In this document: positions 26,295-35,244 of the stretch, piece by piece | How the letters are laid out: the number at the start of each line of letters is the position of its first letter | Numbering within the stretch: the first letter of the stretch is position 1 | Assembly (NCBI RefSeq): GCF_001426545.1 | Contig: NZ_LMEZ01000001.1 | Location: forward strand, 1,364,912 to 1,428,911 | Direction of reading: 5' to 3' | DNA length: 64,000 nt | DNA from: Mycobacterium sp. Root135 | GTDB lineage: Bacteria; Actinomycetota; Actinomycetes; Mycobacteriales; Mycobacteriaceae | Notes under the pieces: model-generated | Told to the model about the DNA's origin: nothing | The model's database searches: none | The model's input: only the letters and a program-made list of their open reading frames with translations | Program-made: the position numbers and the translations under genes

Positions 26295-27197
26295 GTGCTG
26301 ATCGGTCTGGTGGCGGCGCTGGTCGCGTGCTTCGGCTACGGCACGGCGTCGGTGCTGCAGGCCTACGGCGCCCGCAGTGCCGCCGCCAAGGACGCCGCTC
26401 GCGGAACGGTCGGCTCGACGACGGCGACCGGTGCGCCCTCCCTTGCCGCGACGGTGCGTGCCGCGCTGACGCCTGCGTTCCTCGCCGGGATGGCACTCGA
26501 CGGCCTCGGCTTCGTGGGGAGCGTGGTCTCGGCGAGGCTGATCCCGCTGTTCCTGTCCCAGACGATCATGAGCGCCAACCTCGTCGTGACGGCCGTACTC
26601 GGTGTCATCGTGTTGAAAGTTCGCCTGCGCCTGCGTGATTGGGTGGCAATCGCCACGGTGGTCATCTCCCTGTGCGTGCTGGGATTCACCTCCGGGCACA
26701 TCGGCGAGGACGTGCCCGGCGCGGCAGTGCACTGGGGCGTGTTGGCGTTTTCGGTCGTGATGGTCGCCATCGGTCTCGGTCTGATCCGTGTGCTCGGCGC
26801 CCGCGGGGCGGTCGCCGCCGGCCTCGTCGCAGGCGTTCTGTTCGGGGCGATGGCCGTCGCGGTACGCGTCGTGGCAGGAGTCGACCCGTTCCAACCCACA
26901 GTCGTCCTGGCCGACCCCGCTGCGTGGGCGGCCGTGATCGCCGGGGTTGGCGGCTTCTACCTGTTCACCGTCGCGTTGCAGATCGGTTCGGTCACCGGCG
27001 CGTCCGCCGCGCTGGTTGCCGGCGAGACGGTGGTGCCCGGCATCGTGGGCGTGCTGCTTCTGGGTGACAGCTCGGCGCCAGGATTGGGCTGGCTGGTGGT
27101 CATCGCGTTCGTTGGCGCAGTCGGCGGAGCGATCGCGGTGGCGCTGTTCGGTGCGGCCGAGAGCGACCAGGCGGCCCCAGTTCTGGAGCAGCGCTGA
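26295..27197 (+). CDS. DMT-like multi-pass membrane protein
   Basis: A 300-residue hydrophobic protein with eight or more predicted membrane segments. It starts at GTG 26295 behind ACGGAGG. Segments such as SANLVVTAVLGVIVLKVRL and ALVAGETVVPGIVGVLLLGD resemble the drug/metabolite transporter (EamA) halves, where a two-fold repeat is usual. A role as a small-molecule or magnesium-type (NIPA-like) transporter is possible. No partner gene clarifies the substrate. Confidence 0.75.
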   Translation: MLIGLVAALVACFGYGTASVLQAYGARSAAAKDAARGTVGSTTATGAPSLAATVRAALTPAFLAGMALDGLGFVGSVVSARLIPLFLSQTIMSANLVVTAVLGVIVLKVRLRLRDWVAIATVVISLCVLGFTSGHIGEDVPGAAVHWGVLAFSVVMVAIGLGLIRVLGARGAVAAGLVAGVLFGAMAVAVRVVAGVDPFQPTVVLADPAAWAAVIAGVGGFYLFTVALQIGSVTGASAALVAGETVVPGIVGVLLLGDSSAPGLGWLVVIAFVGAVGGAIAVALFGAAESDQAAPVLEQR

Positions 27198-27200
27198 CGG

Positions 27201-27398
27201 TCAGCCGCGCGCGGTGGCGAGCTCGCGACGTGCGCGGCGCTCGACGAACAGGGGAATGAAGTCGCGAACTCGGCTGCCGTCGAACTCCGCGTGCTGGTGC
27301 TCGACGACCATCGTCACCCTCTCGGGTGACACGTCCGGGTAACTGGCCCTCAGACGGTCGACCAGCTGCGAAATGACGGCCCGTTCATTCGACTCCAC
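27201..27398 (-). CDS. Small three-helix-bundle dimerization domain protein
   Basis: A 65-residue protein of a type common in mycobacteria, annotated as three-helix bundle dimerization domain-containing. Visible marks are VISQLVDRLRASYP and VRDFIPLFVERRARREL, which would form amphipathic helices. Function is unknown; homologues are often near stress or regulatory genes. It is convergent with the membrane protein gene (3 nt apart). Confidence 0.75.
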   Translation of the reverse strand: MESNERAVISQLVDRLRASYPDVSPERVTMVVEHQHAEFDGSRVRDFIPLFVERRARRELATARG

Positions 27399-27441
27399 GC
27401 CCGCAATGTTGGCACTGCGTTCACCCGCCGGTCAACTGCGT

Positions 27442-27453
27442 TGAAACGTTTCA
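27442..27453. promoter_or_regulatory. 12-bp palindrome TGAAACGTTTCA
   Basis: A perfect palindrome of LacI-family operator type, 72 bp before the PhoD-like phosphatase start and 44 bp after the start side of the small leftward gene. A TTGACA hexamer follows at 27461-27466. No LacI-family gene is in the window, so the binding protein is unknown. Confidence 0.35.
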
Positions 27454-27524
27454 CATCACATTGACAGGTGACGCTTCAGCCTGCTGACGAGGGCCGTGTC
27501 GCGGTGCGCGCCTAGGCTGGTCGG

Positions 27525-29144
27525 ATGTCACTGCTGCTGGGCCCGGTCCTGCGCCACGTTGGCGAGACGACTGCGACCGTGTGGGTTCAAACACACTCGT
27601 CGGGCGTGGTGGAAGTGCTCGGGTGTACGGCCGAGACGTTCGAGGTGCAGGGCTGCCACTACGCGATGGTCATGGTCGACGGTCTCGAGTCGGGTTCGGT
27701 CAACGAGTACCAGGTCCACGTCGACGGTGAACAGGTCTGGCCGGAGCCGGACGCCACCTTCCCGCCAAGTGTCATCAGGACGCGGGGGCACACCGCGAAC
27801 GATGGTCTGCGCATCATCTTCGGGTCATGCCGCTATCCGAAGACCGGCGACGCCAAGCTCGACGACAAGCTGGGCCTCGACGCCCTTGACTGCTACGCCT
27901 CGAGGTTGCCGTCCATACCGACCGACGAGTGGCCCGACGCGCTGGTGCTGTTGGGTGACCAGGTCTACGCCGACGAGCTCACCCCCGAGGCTCGCCGTCA
28001 CCTGGCCGGGCGCCGGTCCGGCGGTCACCGCCCCCCGGACGAGGTGGTGACCTTCAACGAATACGAAGGCCTCTACCGGCACACCTGGGGCGACCCGGAG
28101 ATCCGGTGGATCCTGTCGACGATCCCGACCGCGATGATCTTCGACGACCACGACATCAGGGACGACTGGAACACCTCCGGCGCCTGGCGCAAGGAGGTCA
28201 ACGCGAAGCCGTGGTGGCGGGATCGGATCCGGTCGGGGCTGGCGTCGTACTGGGTCTACCAACACCTCGGCAATCTCAGCCCGAGCGAGCTGGCGGACGA
28301 CGAGGACTTTCAGAAGGTGCTCGCCGCCGAGGGCGACGTCTGGCCGCTCCTGGTCGACCTCGCCGACCGAGCCGACGCCGAGGTCGACGACGACAAGGGT
28401 CTGCGTTTCAGCTACCGGTGGGACCTGGGCCGCAGCCGCTTGATCATGGTCGATTCCCGCAACGCCCGGATCCTGGATTCCGGTGACCGAAAGATGTTTG
28501 GCAACAGAGAGTTCGCCTGGCTGAAGGAGCACGTCAACGACGGGCTCGACGCAGTGGACCACCTGATCATCGGGTCGTCGCTGCCGTGGCTGCTGCCGCC
28601 TGCGATCGGTGACATGCAGATGGTCAACGAGCGCGCGGCCAACCGGCCGGGTTGGCGCGGCAAGCTCGGCGAAACCGTGCGTCAGACGGCGGACTTCGAA
28701 CACTGGGCGGCGTTCGCTCAGTCCTTTCTGGACCTGAGCCACCTCATCGTCGACGTCGCCACCCGCGACTCGGGTGCCCCGGCGACGGTGTCAGTGCTCT
28801 CCGGCGACGTCCACCACAGCTACGTGGCACGCGCCGACATTCCGGCCGCACACGCGCGCGTCCATCAGCTGGTGTGCTCACCGGTGCACAACTACGTACC
28901 GTGGTTCGTCAAGCCCGTCTTCAAACTTGGTTGGTCGCAACGACTTGCCCGCCTCACCAGACGTTGGGCGCGGCGCAACGGTTGTCCCCCATTGCCGTTC
29001 GCGTGGCGTGACGTCAACGGACCCCTGTTCGGCAACACCCTCGCCACTCTGCAGACGTCGGGCCGCGACGCGGAAGCCGTCTTCGAACAACCCCGCGGTT
29101 CGGATTCACTCGACGAGGTCGCGCGGGTCTCTCTCACTGGATGA
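27525..29144 (+). CDS. PhoD-like alkaline phosphatase family protein
   Basis: A 539-residue metallophosphoesterase of the alkaline phosphatase D family. The binuclear metal-site motifs are seen in LGDQVYADE, FDDHDIRDDWN and SGDVHHSYVA. PhoD enzymes cleave phosphomono- and diesters using Fe/Ca. A fibronectin-like N-terminal strand region (ETTATVWVQT) is typical. Unlike classical secreted PhoD, no twin-arginine or Sec signal precedes the domain, so this member is probably cytoplasmic. Confidence 0.9.
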   Translation: MSLLLGPVLRHVGETTATVWVQTHSSGVVEVLGCTAETFEVQGCHYAMVMVDGLESGSVNEYQVHVDGEQVWPEPDATFPPSVIRTRGHTANDGLRIIFGSCRYPKTGDAKLDDKLGLDALDCYASRLPSIPTDEWPDALVLLGDQVYADELTPEARRHLAGRRSGGHRPPDEVVTFNEYEGLYRHTWGDPEIRWILSTIPTAMIFDDHDIRDDWNTSGAWRKEVNAKPWWRDRIRSGLASYWVYQHLGNLSPSELADDEDFQKVLAAEGDVWPLLVDLADRADAEVDDDKGLRFSYRWDLGRSRLIMVDSRNARILDSGDRKMFGNREFAWLKEHVNDGLDAVDHLIIGSSLPWLLPPAIGDMQMVNERAANRPGWRGKLGETVRQTADFEHWAAFAQSFLDLSHLIVDVATRDSGAPATVSVLSGDVHHSYVARADIPAAHARVHQLVCSPVHNYVPWFVKPVFKLGWSQRLARLTRRWARRNGCPPLPFAWRDVNGPLFGNTLATLQTSGRDAEAVFEQPRGSDSLDEVARVSLTG

Positions 29145-29183
29145 GGTGGCGACCGACCTCACACCGGCTGAATGGCGACCACG

Positions 29184-29900
29184 TCACCGTGTCCAGTCGG
29201 CCGCGCCTTCATGGGCGATGCTCCAGCGCACCGACGTGACTCCCGACTGCCCGCTCAGTGCGCGAACGGCGGCGACGGCACTGTCGTCGTCACGGGCCGC
29301 GGTCGCGAACTCGGCCTGCAACTGCACCGTGTCCGGGCCCTGCGCCCGGCTCACCTGAATCCCGCGTAGTTGAAACTCGTTCGGCGGCAGCGCCTCGGAG
29401 ATGAGGACTCTGAGCTCCTCCTCCACGGCCCGTTGACACACGACCTCGAGGACGTAGTCGGCGGGAGTCGCGTCACGCCGCTTCGAGTGTGCGCGGTCCA
29501 TCCTCGCGCCCAGTGGTTGCAGGAACCAGTTTCCGGCCACGACGATGGCGGTGCCCGCGAGGGCCTCTCGCCACATCCAGGCTCCTGCCAACGCCCCGAC
29601 CGCTGCGGTCGCCCACAAGGTCGCGGCGGTGTTGAGTCCCGTCACCGACAGCCCCTGTTTCATGATGACGCCGGCGCCGAGAAACCCGACCCCCGAGACT
29701 ATTTGCGCCGCGACGCGCAGTCGGTCACCGGTCTGGTCGAAGCTGTAGGCACTGAGGATCAAGAACAGCGCCGACCCCATGCTGACCAACGCCATCGTCT
29801 GCAGACCGGCCATCCTCGAGCGCCACTGCCGTTCGAAGCCGATCGCGACACCGAGCACCGTCGCCAATCCCACCCTGGTCAACAAGTCGACGGCCAACAT
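29184..29900 (-). CDS. MgtC/SapB-family membrane protein
   Basis: A 238-residue protein with about five N-terminal membrane segments. The family signature is clear: GLATVLGVAIGFERQWR, AGLQTMALVSMGSALF, GVGFLGAGVIMK and GLNTAATLWATAAVG. The C-terminal 90 residues are soluble and ACT-like. MgtC proteins support growth at low Mg2+ and intracellular survival, and act on F1Fo ATP synthase in Salmonella. The neighbour on the same strand upstream is rclA, but the 64-bp gap leaves co-transcription uncertain. Confidence 0.92.
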   Translation of the reverse strand: MLAVDLLTRVGLATVLGVAIGFERQWRSRMAGLQTMALVSMGSALFLILSAYSFDQTGDRLRVAAQIVSGVGFLGAGVIMKQGLSVTGLNTAATLWATAAVGALAGAWMWREALAGTAIVVAGNWFLQPLGARMDRAHSKRRDATPADYVLEVVCQRAVEEELRVLISEALPPNEFQLRGIQVSRAQGPDTVQLQAEFATAARDDDSAVAAVRALSGQSGVTSVRWSIAHEGAADWTR

Positions 29901-29964
29901 GCGTCGAATTCTTCACCCCTGACGGCCGTTCGGCGGTGGGACACGCACGGCGGCAGTCGACGGC

Positions 29965-31356
29965 TCAGGCGAGTGCGCCGAGGAGCTGGTTGAACGCCTC
30001 GGTCATGGACGGGTGGGTGTAGATCTCGTCGCGCAGTTGCGTGGCGGTGATGCCGTGGCGCATCGCCAGGGACACCACGTTGATCACCTCGTGGGAGTCG
30101 TAGCTGAGCAGGGCCGCGCCCAGGATGGCGTCGTCGTCGGCGTCCACGACGACCTTCATCATTCCGCGGGCCTCGCCGACGATGCGCGCCCGCGGCACCG
30201 TCGCCATCGACGCGACGGGCAACGCTGCGACGCGCACCCGCCGCCCGGACGCACGGGCGTCGTGTTCGGTGAGGCCCACTCGCGCCAGCGGCGGCGTCAT
30301 GAAGAGCGTGTAGGGCACCGCCTTTCGATCCGTCGTGCTGCGGGTGCCGGATCCGACGAGTTGGTCGAGCACGATGCGGTAGTCGTCGAGGGAGACGTAG
30401 GTGAACTGCGGTCCGCCGTTGACGTCGCCCATCGCGAAGACGTGGGGCTGGCTGGTGCGCAGGTGGTCGTCGACTGCCACCGCCCCGGCGTCGGTCACGT
30501 CGATACCCGCCGCGTCCAACCGCAGCCCGTCGGTGACCGGCCGCCGACCCGCGGCGGCCAGGATGACGTCGGCGTCGACCGTTTCGAGTGCACCGTGGCG
30601 GTAATAGGTCACCGTCGCCGGTGCGTCCCCACCCGTGCCCACCTCGTGGACCTCGGCGTCGGTGACGACGGTGACGCCGTTCTCGCGCAACAGGTCCCGG
30701 GCGCACGCCGCGACGTCGTCGTCTTCCTGGCCCAGGATTTCGGAGTGGCGTTCGAGCACCGTGACCTCCGAGCCGTAGGCGGCGTACATGGCCGCGAACT
30801 CGAGACCGACGTAGCCGCCACCGAGGACCACGAGACGGCGGGGCAGTTCCGGCGTCGCGAGCAGATCGGTGCTGGTGACCATCACGCCGCTGTCCGCCAG
30901 GCCGGGAACGTCCGGGATGCGGGGTTCGGACCCGGTGCTGACGACGAGGTGCTCGGCGGAGACGACCACCGCGCCGCCGCCGTCGACGAGGGTGACCTTC
31001 ACGGTGTGCGGGTCGACGAATTCGGCCCGGCCGGTGAGCACCGAGACCGACTCGATGCCGTCGAGCATGGCGAAGTTGTCCGCCCGGAGCTTGGCGGTCA
31101 GGGCGAGTTCGTTCTCCACCGCCCGGCGGTAGGCGGCAGGGCTGCGTTCAGTGAGTTGTTCAGCTTGGTAGACAAGGGACTTCGTCGGGACGCAGCCGAT
31201 GTTGATACACGTGCCGCCGTACATCTGCGCGGACTGCTCGATCATCACCACGCGCTTGCCCTGCCGTCCGAGGGTGGAGGCCAGGGTCTTGGCGCCCTTG
31301 CCGAATCCGATCACGGCAAGGTCGGCCGTGATGGAACGGTCGTCGTCTTCGCTCAT
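29965..31356 (-). CDS. rclA: RclA-type pyridine nucleotide-disulfide oxidoreductase
   Basis: A 463-residue flavoprotein. IGFGKGAKTLASTLG is the FAD loop, GGTCINIGCVPTKSL holds redox Cys50 and Cys55, GGGYVGLEFA is the NADH motif, and the dimer-interface end has HPSMTEAFNQ. Stretches QFTYVSLDDYRIV and VPYTLFMTPPLARVGLTE match E. coli RclA closely, a copper- and hypohalous-acid-related defence reductase. The start has a CAGGAGAG ribosome site. The hydrolase genes follow upstream on the same strand. Confidence 0.9.
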   Translation of the reverse strand: MSEDDDRSITADLAVIGFGKGAKTLASTLGRQGKRVVMIEQSAQMYGGTCINIGCVPTKSLVYQAEQLTERSPAAYRRAVENELALTAKLRADNFAMLDGIESVSVLTGRAEFVDPHTVKVTLVDGGGAVVVSAEHLVVSTGSEPRIPDVPGLADSGVMVTSTDLLATPELPRRLVVLGGGYVGLEFAAMYAAYGSEVTVLERHSEILGQEDDDVAACARDLLRENGVTVVTDAEVHEVGTGGDAPATVTYYRHGALETVDADVILAAAGRRPVTDGLRLDAAGIDVTDAGAVAVDDHLRTSQPHVFAMGDVNGGPQFTYVSLDDYRIVLDQLVGSGTRSTTDRKAVPYTLFMTPPLARVGLTEHDARASGRRVRVAALPVASMATVPRARIVGEARGMMKVVVDADDDAILGAALLSYDSHEVINVVSLAMRHGITATQLRDEIYTHPSMTEAFNQLLGALA

Positions 31357-31369
31357 GCTGCTCTCCTGG

Positions 31370-32236
31370 TCATGACGGAAACTGTGTCATCGCTGCCGCG
31401 TACAGCGTGTAGGGATTGCCGAGATCGGCGTACGTCGCCAGCATGGCGTCCACGACGCCGGCGGGTGTACCCGCCTCGGTGACGGCGCGGTCGAAGTCGT
31501 GGAGGTACTGGCGGGATTGGTCGAGGATGCGGTGGGCGTCATCGTCGGGTGCCCCGGGGTCGCGGTGCCCGGCGATGATCGTCCGCGGTCTCAGTGCCTC
31601 CAATGCGTCCAAAGACGCCAGCCATCGGGCGCGACTCTCGGGCGTCGACCCCCACAGCCACATGTGGACGCCGTTGTAGGCGATGTCCCCGCTGACGACG
31701 ACGTCCAGGTCCGGGACGTGGACGACGGTTCCGGTGACGCCGTCGGCGCCGCCGACGGCGATCAGTCGCAACGGGTGGCCGTCGAGGTCGACGGCGTCGC
31801 CGGAGTATGCCTCGGGAACGGTTGCCGTCGTGTCGAATTGGCCGTCGAACCACGAATTCCAGGTGGCAATCGACGCGTCGGTCGTCTGCAGTCGAGCCTC
31901 GTCGACGACCTCGGGCCGCGACACCAGGCGGGCCGCAGGGAACCGAGCGAGCAGCGGCCCGGCGCCGAAGAAGTGATCGGCGTGGCCGTGCGTGACGTAG
32001 ACCAGGTCGAGGTCCGCCGCTGTCGTCTCCGGCACCCACCGGGCCAAGCGCTCACCCTCGGAGGTGGTCAGCAGGGCGTCGACGAGCACCGCGGTACGCG
32101 GTCCGCTGATCAGCGTGGCGGTGGTCGCCGGCCAGGTGGCCTGCCGGCTCGGGTCCCAGCCGGTGACCCCGCCGTGCGAGATTGGCTTGTAGTCCGACGT
32201 GAAGACGTCGAGGGTCAGCGCTTCGGGGGTGCTCAT
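31370..32236 (-). CDS. MBL-fold metallo-hydrolase
   Basis: A 288-residue metallo-beta-lactamase-fold enzyme. The metal motif is THGHADHFFG (HxHxDH), with the later ligands in VSGDIAYNGVH and IAGHRDP. It overlaps the alpha/beta hydrolase stop by 4 nt (ATGA) and lies 13 nt upstream of rclA, so all three are one unit. In a defence context it may hydrolyse a thioester, sulfenate-adduct or quorum-type lactone; the substrate is not known. Confidence 0.9.
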   Translation of the reverse strand: MSTPEALTLDVFTSDYKPISHGGVTGWDPSRQATWPATTATLISGPRTAVLVDALLTTSEGERLARWVPETTAADLDLVYVTHGHADHFFGAGPLLARFPAARLVSRPEVVDEARLQTTDASIATWNSWFDGQFDTTATVPEAYSGDAVDLDGHPLRLIAVGGADGVTGTVVHVPDLDVVVSGDIAYNGVHMWLWGSTPESRARWLASLDALEALRPRTIIAGHRDPGAPDDDAHRILDQSRQYLHDFDRAVTEAGTPAGVVDAMLATYADLGNPYTLYAAAMTQFPS

Positions 32237-33066
32237 CGCAGGAAGCGGTCGACTTCGTGGGCGAAGTCCTCGACGTGCTGGAAGAGAAACCCGTGGCCGG
32301 CGTCGCTGTAGAGCACGACCTTGGCGTCGGGCAGCTTCTGCGACATGACGTACGTGGCATGGGAGTTGATCATCACGTCGTGGGCGCCGTTGGCGACCAG
32401 GACGGGCAGCGTCAGCTCACCGAGGCGGTCGTAGAATCCGGCGAACGTGGCGACGGCGGTGAGTTGGCCACGGTAGGTGTCGTCCTGAACCGCGGCGCCC
32501 GACGCGTCGAGCCGAACGTCCAAGCGCCGCAACGACGCCAAGCCAGCTGCCCTGGCACGCTCGGTCTCCGGGAAGAACAGGTGCAGGTAGTCCTCGTCGT
32601 CGTTGACGGCGTGGGTGAGGATCTCGCCGACCTTCGCCGAGGGCTTGGGCTGGTCGGGCACACCCGCCGGCGTGCTGCCGGCGACGATCAAGCGGCGCAC
32701 CAATTCTGGCGCACCGAGGGTGATGCCCTGAGCGACGATGCCGCCGAGCGACCAGCCCATGACGTCGACCCGGTCGAGACCGAGCGCCCGGATGAAGGCG
32801 ATGCCGCCCTCGGCGAGCCCGCCGACGGTGGTCGGCGCGGTGCCGGTGGAGGCGTTGGTCCCCCGGTTGTCGAAGACGACGACCTCTCGCGTGGCCGCGA
32901 GGGCGTCGAGAAGCTCGGGGTCCCAGTGGTCGACGGTTCCGCGCAGCCGCATGCAGAGCACGAGCGGCACGTCGCCGCCCGTGCCGAAGCGGCGGTAGTG
33001 GAAGCGCTCGCCGAGGGGTCCGTCGACGTAACGGTCCTCGGCCTGGGCCGAGAGAAGGCTGGACAT
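32233..33066 (-). CDS. Alpha/beta hydrolase
   Basis: A 277-residue hydrolase. The nucleophile elbow is GWSLGG, the acid/base end is DAGHGFLFQHVEDFAHEVDRF, and a conserved FDNRGTNAS loop precedes. It is related to the second hydrolase of this cluster at 33811, which shares the DHWDPELL/LDYWDPALLD pattern and SDAGHGFLFQH/SDSGHGFLDQY. The two are probably paralogues. A longer open frame extends upstream but the ATG at 33066 fits the family. Confidence 0.9.
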   Translation of the reverse strand: MSSLLSAQAEDRYVDGPLGERFHYRRFGTGGDVPLVLCMRLRGTVDHWDPELLDALAATREVVVFDNRGTNASTGTAPTTVGGLAEGGIAFIRALGLDRVDVMGWSLGGIVAQGITLGAPELVRRLIVAGSTPAGVPDQPKPSAKVGEILTHAVNDDEDYLHLFFPETERARAAGLASLRRLDVRLDASGAAVQDDTYRGQLTAVATFAGFYDRLGELTLPVLVANGAHDVMINSHATYVMSQKLPDAKVVLYSDAGHGFLFQHVEDFAHEVDRFLR

Positions 33067-33080
33067 GCTGGAGTCCCTTG

Positions 33081-33800
33081 TTAGTCGACCACGAGGTCGG
33101 TGAGTTCGATGGAAACGACGAGTTGTTCGGGGATCGGGTGGTTGTCCTGGTCGCGGACGTAGATCATCCGGGTACGCGGTATGACGACGCCGTCGACCTC
33201 GTCGAAGTCCGAGACATAGTGCGCTGCAGGCGATCCGCCTGCGATGTCGACCTGGTAGTCGCGGCGCCGGATCAAGCCGTCGTCGTCGACGTAGAGCACC
33301 TGGTGCGGGCTGTGGGTGGCGACGGTGTCGGGGTAGTCCACGTGCAACCGTCGCCACCGCTTGCCGTCCTCGGTCCACGGCTCGCCCTCTTCGGTGTGTA
33401 CGCCGGGCAGCAGCAGGTTGAACGGCTCGACCGTGTACGTCCACATGGCGTATCCGGTGAAGTAGGCCAGTTGCAATGTGGTCCAGGGTGTTTCGAGGGC
33501 ATGGCCGTCGAACGAGGAGCGCGGGTCCTCGAGTGCCTCGACGACGTCGCCGTCCAGCGTCTCGATGCCCACCCGGTCCGGGGTGTAGGCGGTCTTGAGG
33601 TCGGGCGCGGTGAACGGTCGCAGCGAGGTGCGCTGGTCCTTCACCCACACCGTGACCTCACCGTCGTCGACGATTCCCGGGACCTGTTTGATGTCCCAGA
33701 TCGCACCGCCGAAGCGCTTGTGCGCGCTGATCGACGTCAGTTGGTTCCAGCGGTCGCGGCCCCCGTAGGCCTGCAGCGTCTTGGTGAGTAGGTCTGTCAT
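33081..33800 (-). CDS. Conserved hypothetical protein (about 239 aa)
   Basis: Not assigned to a family with confidence. The sequence begins MTDLLTKTLQAYGGRDRWNQ and is rich in alternating hydrophobic and charged strands (VTVWVKDQRTSLRPF, RWRRLHVDYPD), with no signal peptide. The pattern is that of a beta-rich LolA/LppX-like or lipocalin-like binding fold, which is a guess. It lies between two related alpha/beta hydrolases in the rclA cluster (14 nt and 10 nt gaps), so it probably shares their regulation. Confidence 0.7.
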   Translation of the reverse strand: MTDLLTKTLQAYGGRDRWNQLTSISAHKRFGGAIWDIKQVPGIVDDGEVTVWVKDQRTSLRPFTAPDLKTAYTPDRVGIETLDGDVVEALEDPRSSFDGHALETPWTTLQLAYFTGYAMWTYTVEPFNLLLPGVHTEEGEPWTEDGKRWRRLHVDYPDTVATHSPHQVLYVDDDGLIRRRDYQVDIAGGSPAAHYVSDFDEVDGVVIPRTRMIYVRDQDNHPIPEQLVVSIELTDLVVD

Positions 33801-33810
33801 GACGAGCCCT

Positions 33811-34674
33811 TCAGCGTCCGAGGAACTGGCGGATGTGATGGCCGAAGTCGGCCGGGTATTGGTCGAGGAAGCCGTGGCCGGAGTCGGGATAGATGCGCAG
33901 TTGCGCCCCGCGGATCCGCTCGGCGAGCAGGTGGCTGTTCTTCGTCGACATCATGGTGTCGTTGTCGCCGTTGGCGACCAGCGTCGGCTGCGTGATGGCC
34001 GAAAGCCGTTCGAGCTTGGAGCTTTCCGGAATCCCCCATGTCATCAGCGCCTGATACTGGGCGTCGCGGCACGCCAGCGTGGTCTCGGGGTCGCGGTCGT
34101 CGGTGCGGGCATGGGTGCGGGCCAGGTACTCCCAGCCCCGCTGGACGCTGGTCTCGGAGCCGGAGAAGAACAGCGCCAGGAAGTTCTCCGGGGTGATCCC
34201 GTCGCCGCAGGCGTATTCGTAGACGTCGTCGGACCAGCGGTGCAGATCCGGGGCGCCCTGCGGTGCGGTGCCTGCCAGCACGAGGCGGCGAGGCAGCCGG
34301 GGCCGCACCAGGGCAATCTCCTGGGCGATGTGCCCGCCAAGGGAAAAGCCAAGCACGTCAATGGTCTTGAGGCCCAGGGCGTCGACGAATCGCAGTGCGT
34401 CGCGGGCCATGTCTCCGACGTCGACCGGCGTGGTGCCCGTGGATCCTCCAACGCCGGGCAGGTCGACGGTGATCACTTCCCGGTCGGCGGCGAGGACGTC
34501 GAGCAGCGCGGGGTCCCAGTAGTCGAGGTTGCCGCGGAAGTGTTGCAGCAGCACCAAGGGCGGAAGGGACGTCGACGGTGTGCCGAAGCGTCGGTACGCC
34601 AAGGTGTCACCGGCGACGTCGACGCGCAGGTTGGGCGCGTCCGCCGTGGTGGTGCGTTCAGTCGTAATCGTCAT
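33811..34674 (-). CDS. Alpha/beta hydrolase
   Basis: A 287-residue hydrolase from ATG 34674. The nucleophile elbow is GFSLGGHIA, preceded by VDLPGVGGSTG; the catalytic His is in DSGHGFLDQYPADFG. It resembles the hydrolase at 32233 throughout, suggesting duplication. It is the first gene of the leftward RclA operon, 62 bp from the HxlR regulator gene, which reads in the same direction. Substrate unknown. Confidence 0.9.
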   Translation of the reverse strand: MTITTERTTTADAPNLRVDVAGDTLAYRRFGTPSTSLPPLVLLQHFRGNLDYWDPALLDVLAADREVITVDLPGVGGSTGTTPVDVGDMARDALRFVDALGLKTIDVLGFSLGGHIAQEIALVRPRLPRRLVLAGTAPQGAPDLHRWSDDVYEYACGDGITPENFLALFFSGSETSVQRGWEYLARTHARTDDRDPETTLACRDAQYQALMTWGIPESSKLERLSAITQPTLVANGDNDTMMSTKNSHLLAERIRGAQLRIYPDSGHGFLDQYPADFGHHIRQFLGR

Positions 34675-34736
34675 ACGACGACGATGACGGGTCACGCCCG
34701 CGGCGGGTATCCGTCAGATGACTGTCGTCGAGCGCG

Positions 34737-35189
34737 CTAGGTGGTGGTGCGGTCCACCAGGGTGACGTCGGAGGATCGCACGCGTTGACCGTCCCGGCGG
34801 CGGAATGCGACACCGACGGGCTCGCCGGTGTCGGCCTCGACGAAGCGGTAGTCGCTGCTGTCGGCCCTGGCGCGGTGCACGTGTCCCCACTGCCCGATCG
34901 CGGCGACGACGGAGATCAGGTCCTGCCCCGCGGTGGTCAGCACGTACCGGCTGCGCCTGCGGTCACCGGCCACCTGGTAGTCGACCACCTCGAGGACGTC
35001 GGCGGCCACCAGCTCGCCCAGTCGGGCGCTCAGGACGTCGGACGCGACTCCGAGCTGTTCGCGGAACTCCGAGAACCGGGATCGCCCCAGGAACGCCTCG
35101 CGAAGGATCAGGATGGCCCACGGTTGCCCCAGAACCGACATCGTGCGCGCGATCGGACACACGTTCTCAGACCAGGCGTCACGTCGCAT
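34737..35189 (-). CDS. HxlR-family transcriptional regulator
   Basis: A 150-residue MarR-like winged helix protein. HxlR marks are CPIARTMSVLGQPWAILILREAF, with a cysteine at residue 11, and SRFSEFREQLGVASDVLSARL. HxlR members often respond to electrophiles or oxidants through that N-terminal cysteine (compare HypR and YodB). It sits directly upstream of the RclA cluster and next to a divergent LuxR gene, which fits control of this locus. Confidence 0.9.
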   Translation of the reverse strand: MRRDAWSENVCPIARTMSVLGQPWAILILREAFLGRSRFSEFREQLGVASDVLSARLGELVAADVLEVVDYQVAGDRRRSRYVLTTAGQDLISVVAAIGQWGHVHRARADSSDYRFVEADTGEPVGVAFRRRDGQRVRSSDVTLVDRTTT

Positions 35190-35244
35190 CTCCGCATCCT
35201 AACTGGGTTGGCACGCCAAACTCAGCTCTGGTAACTTCGGCCAG

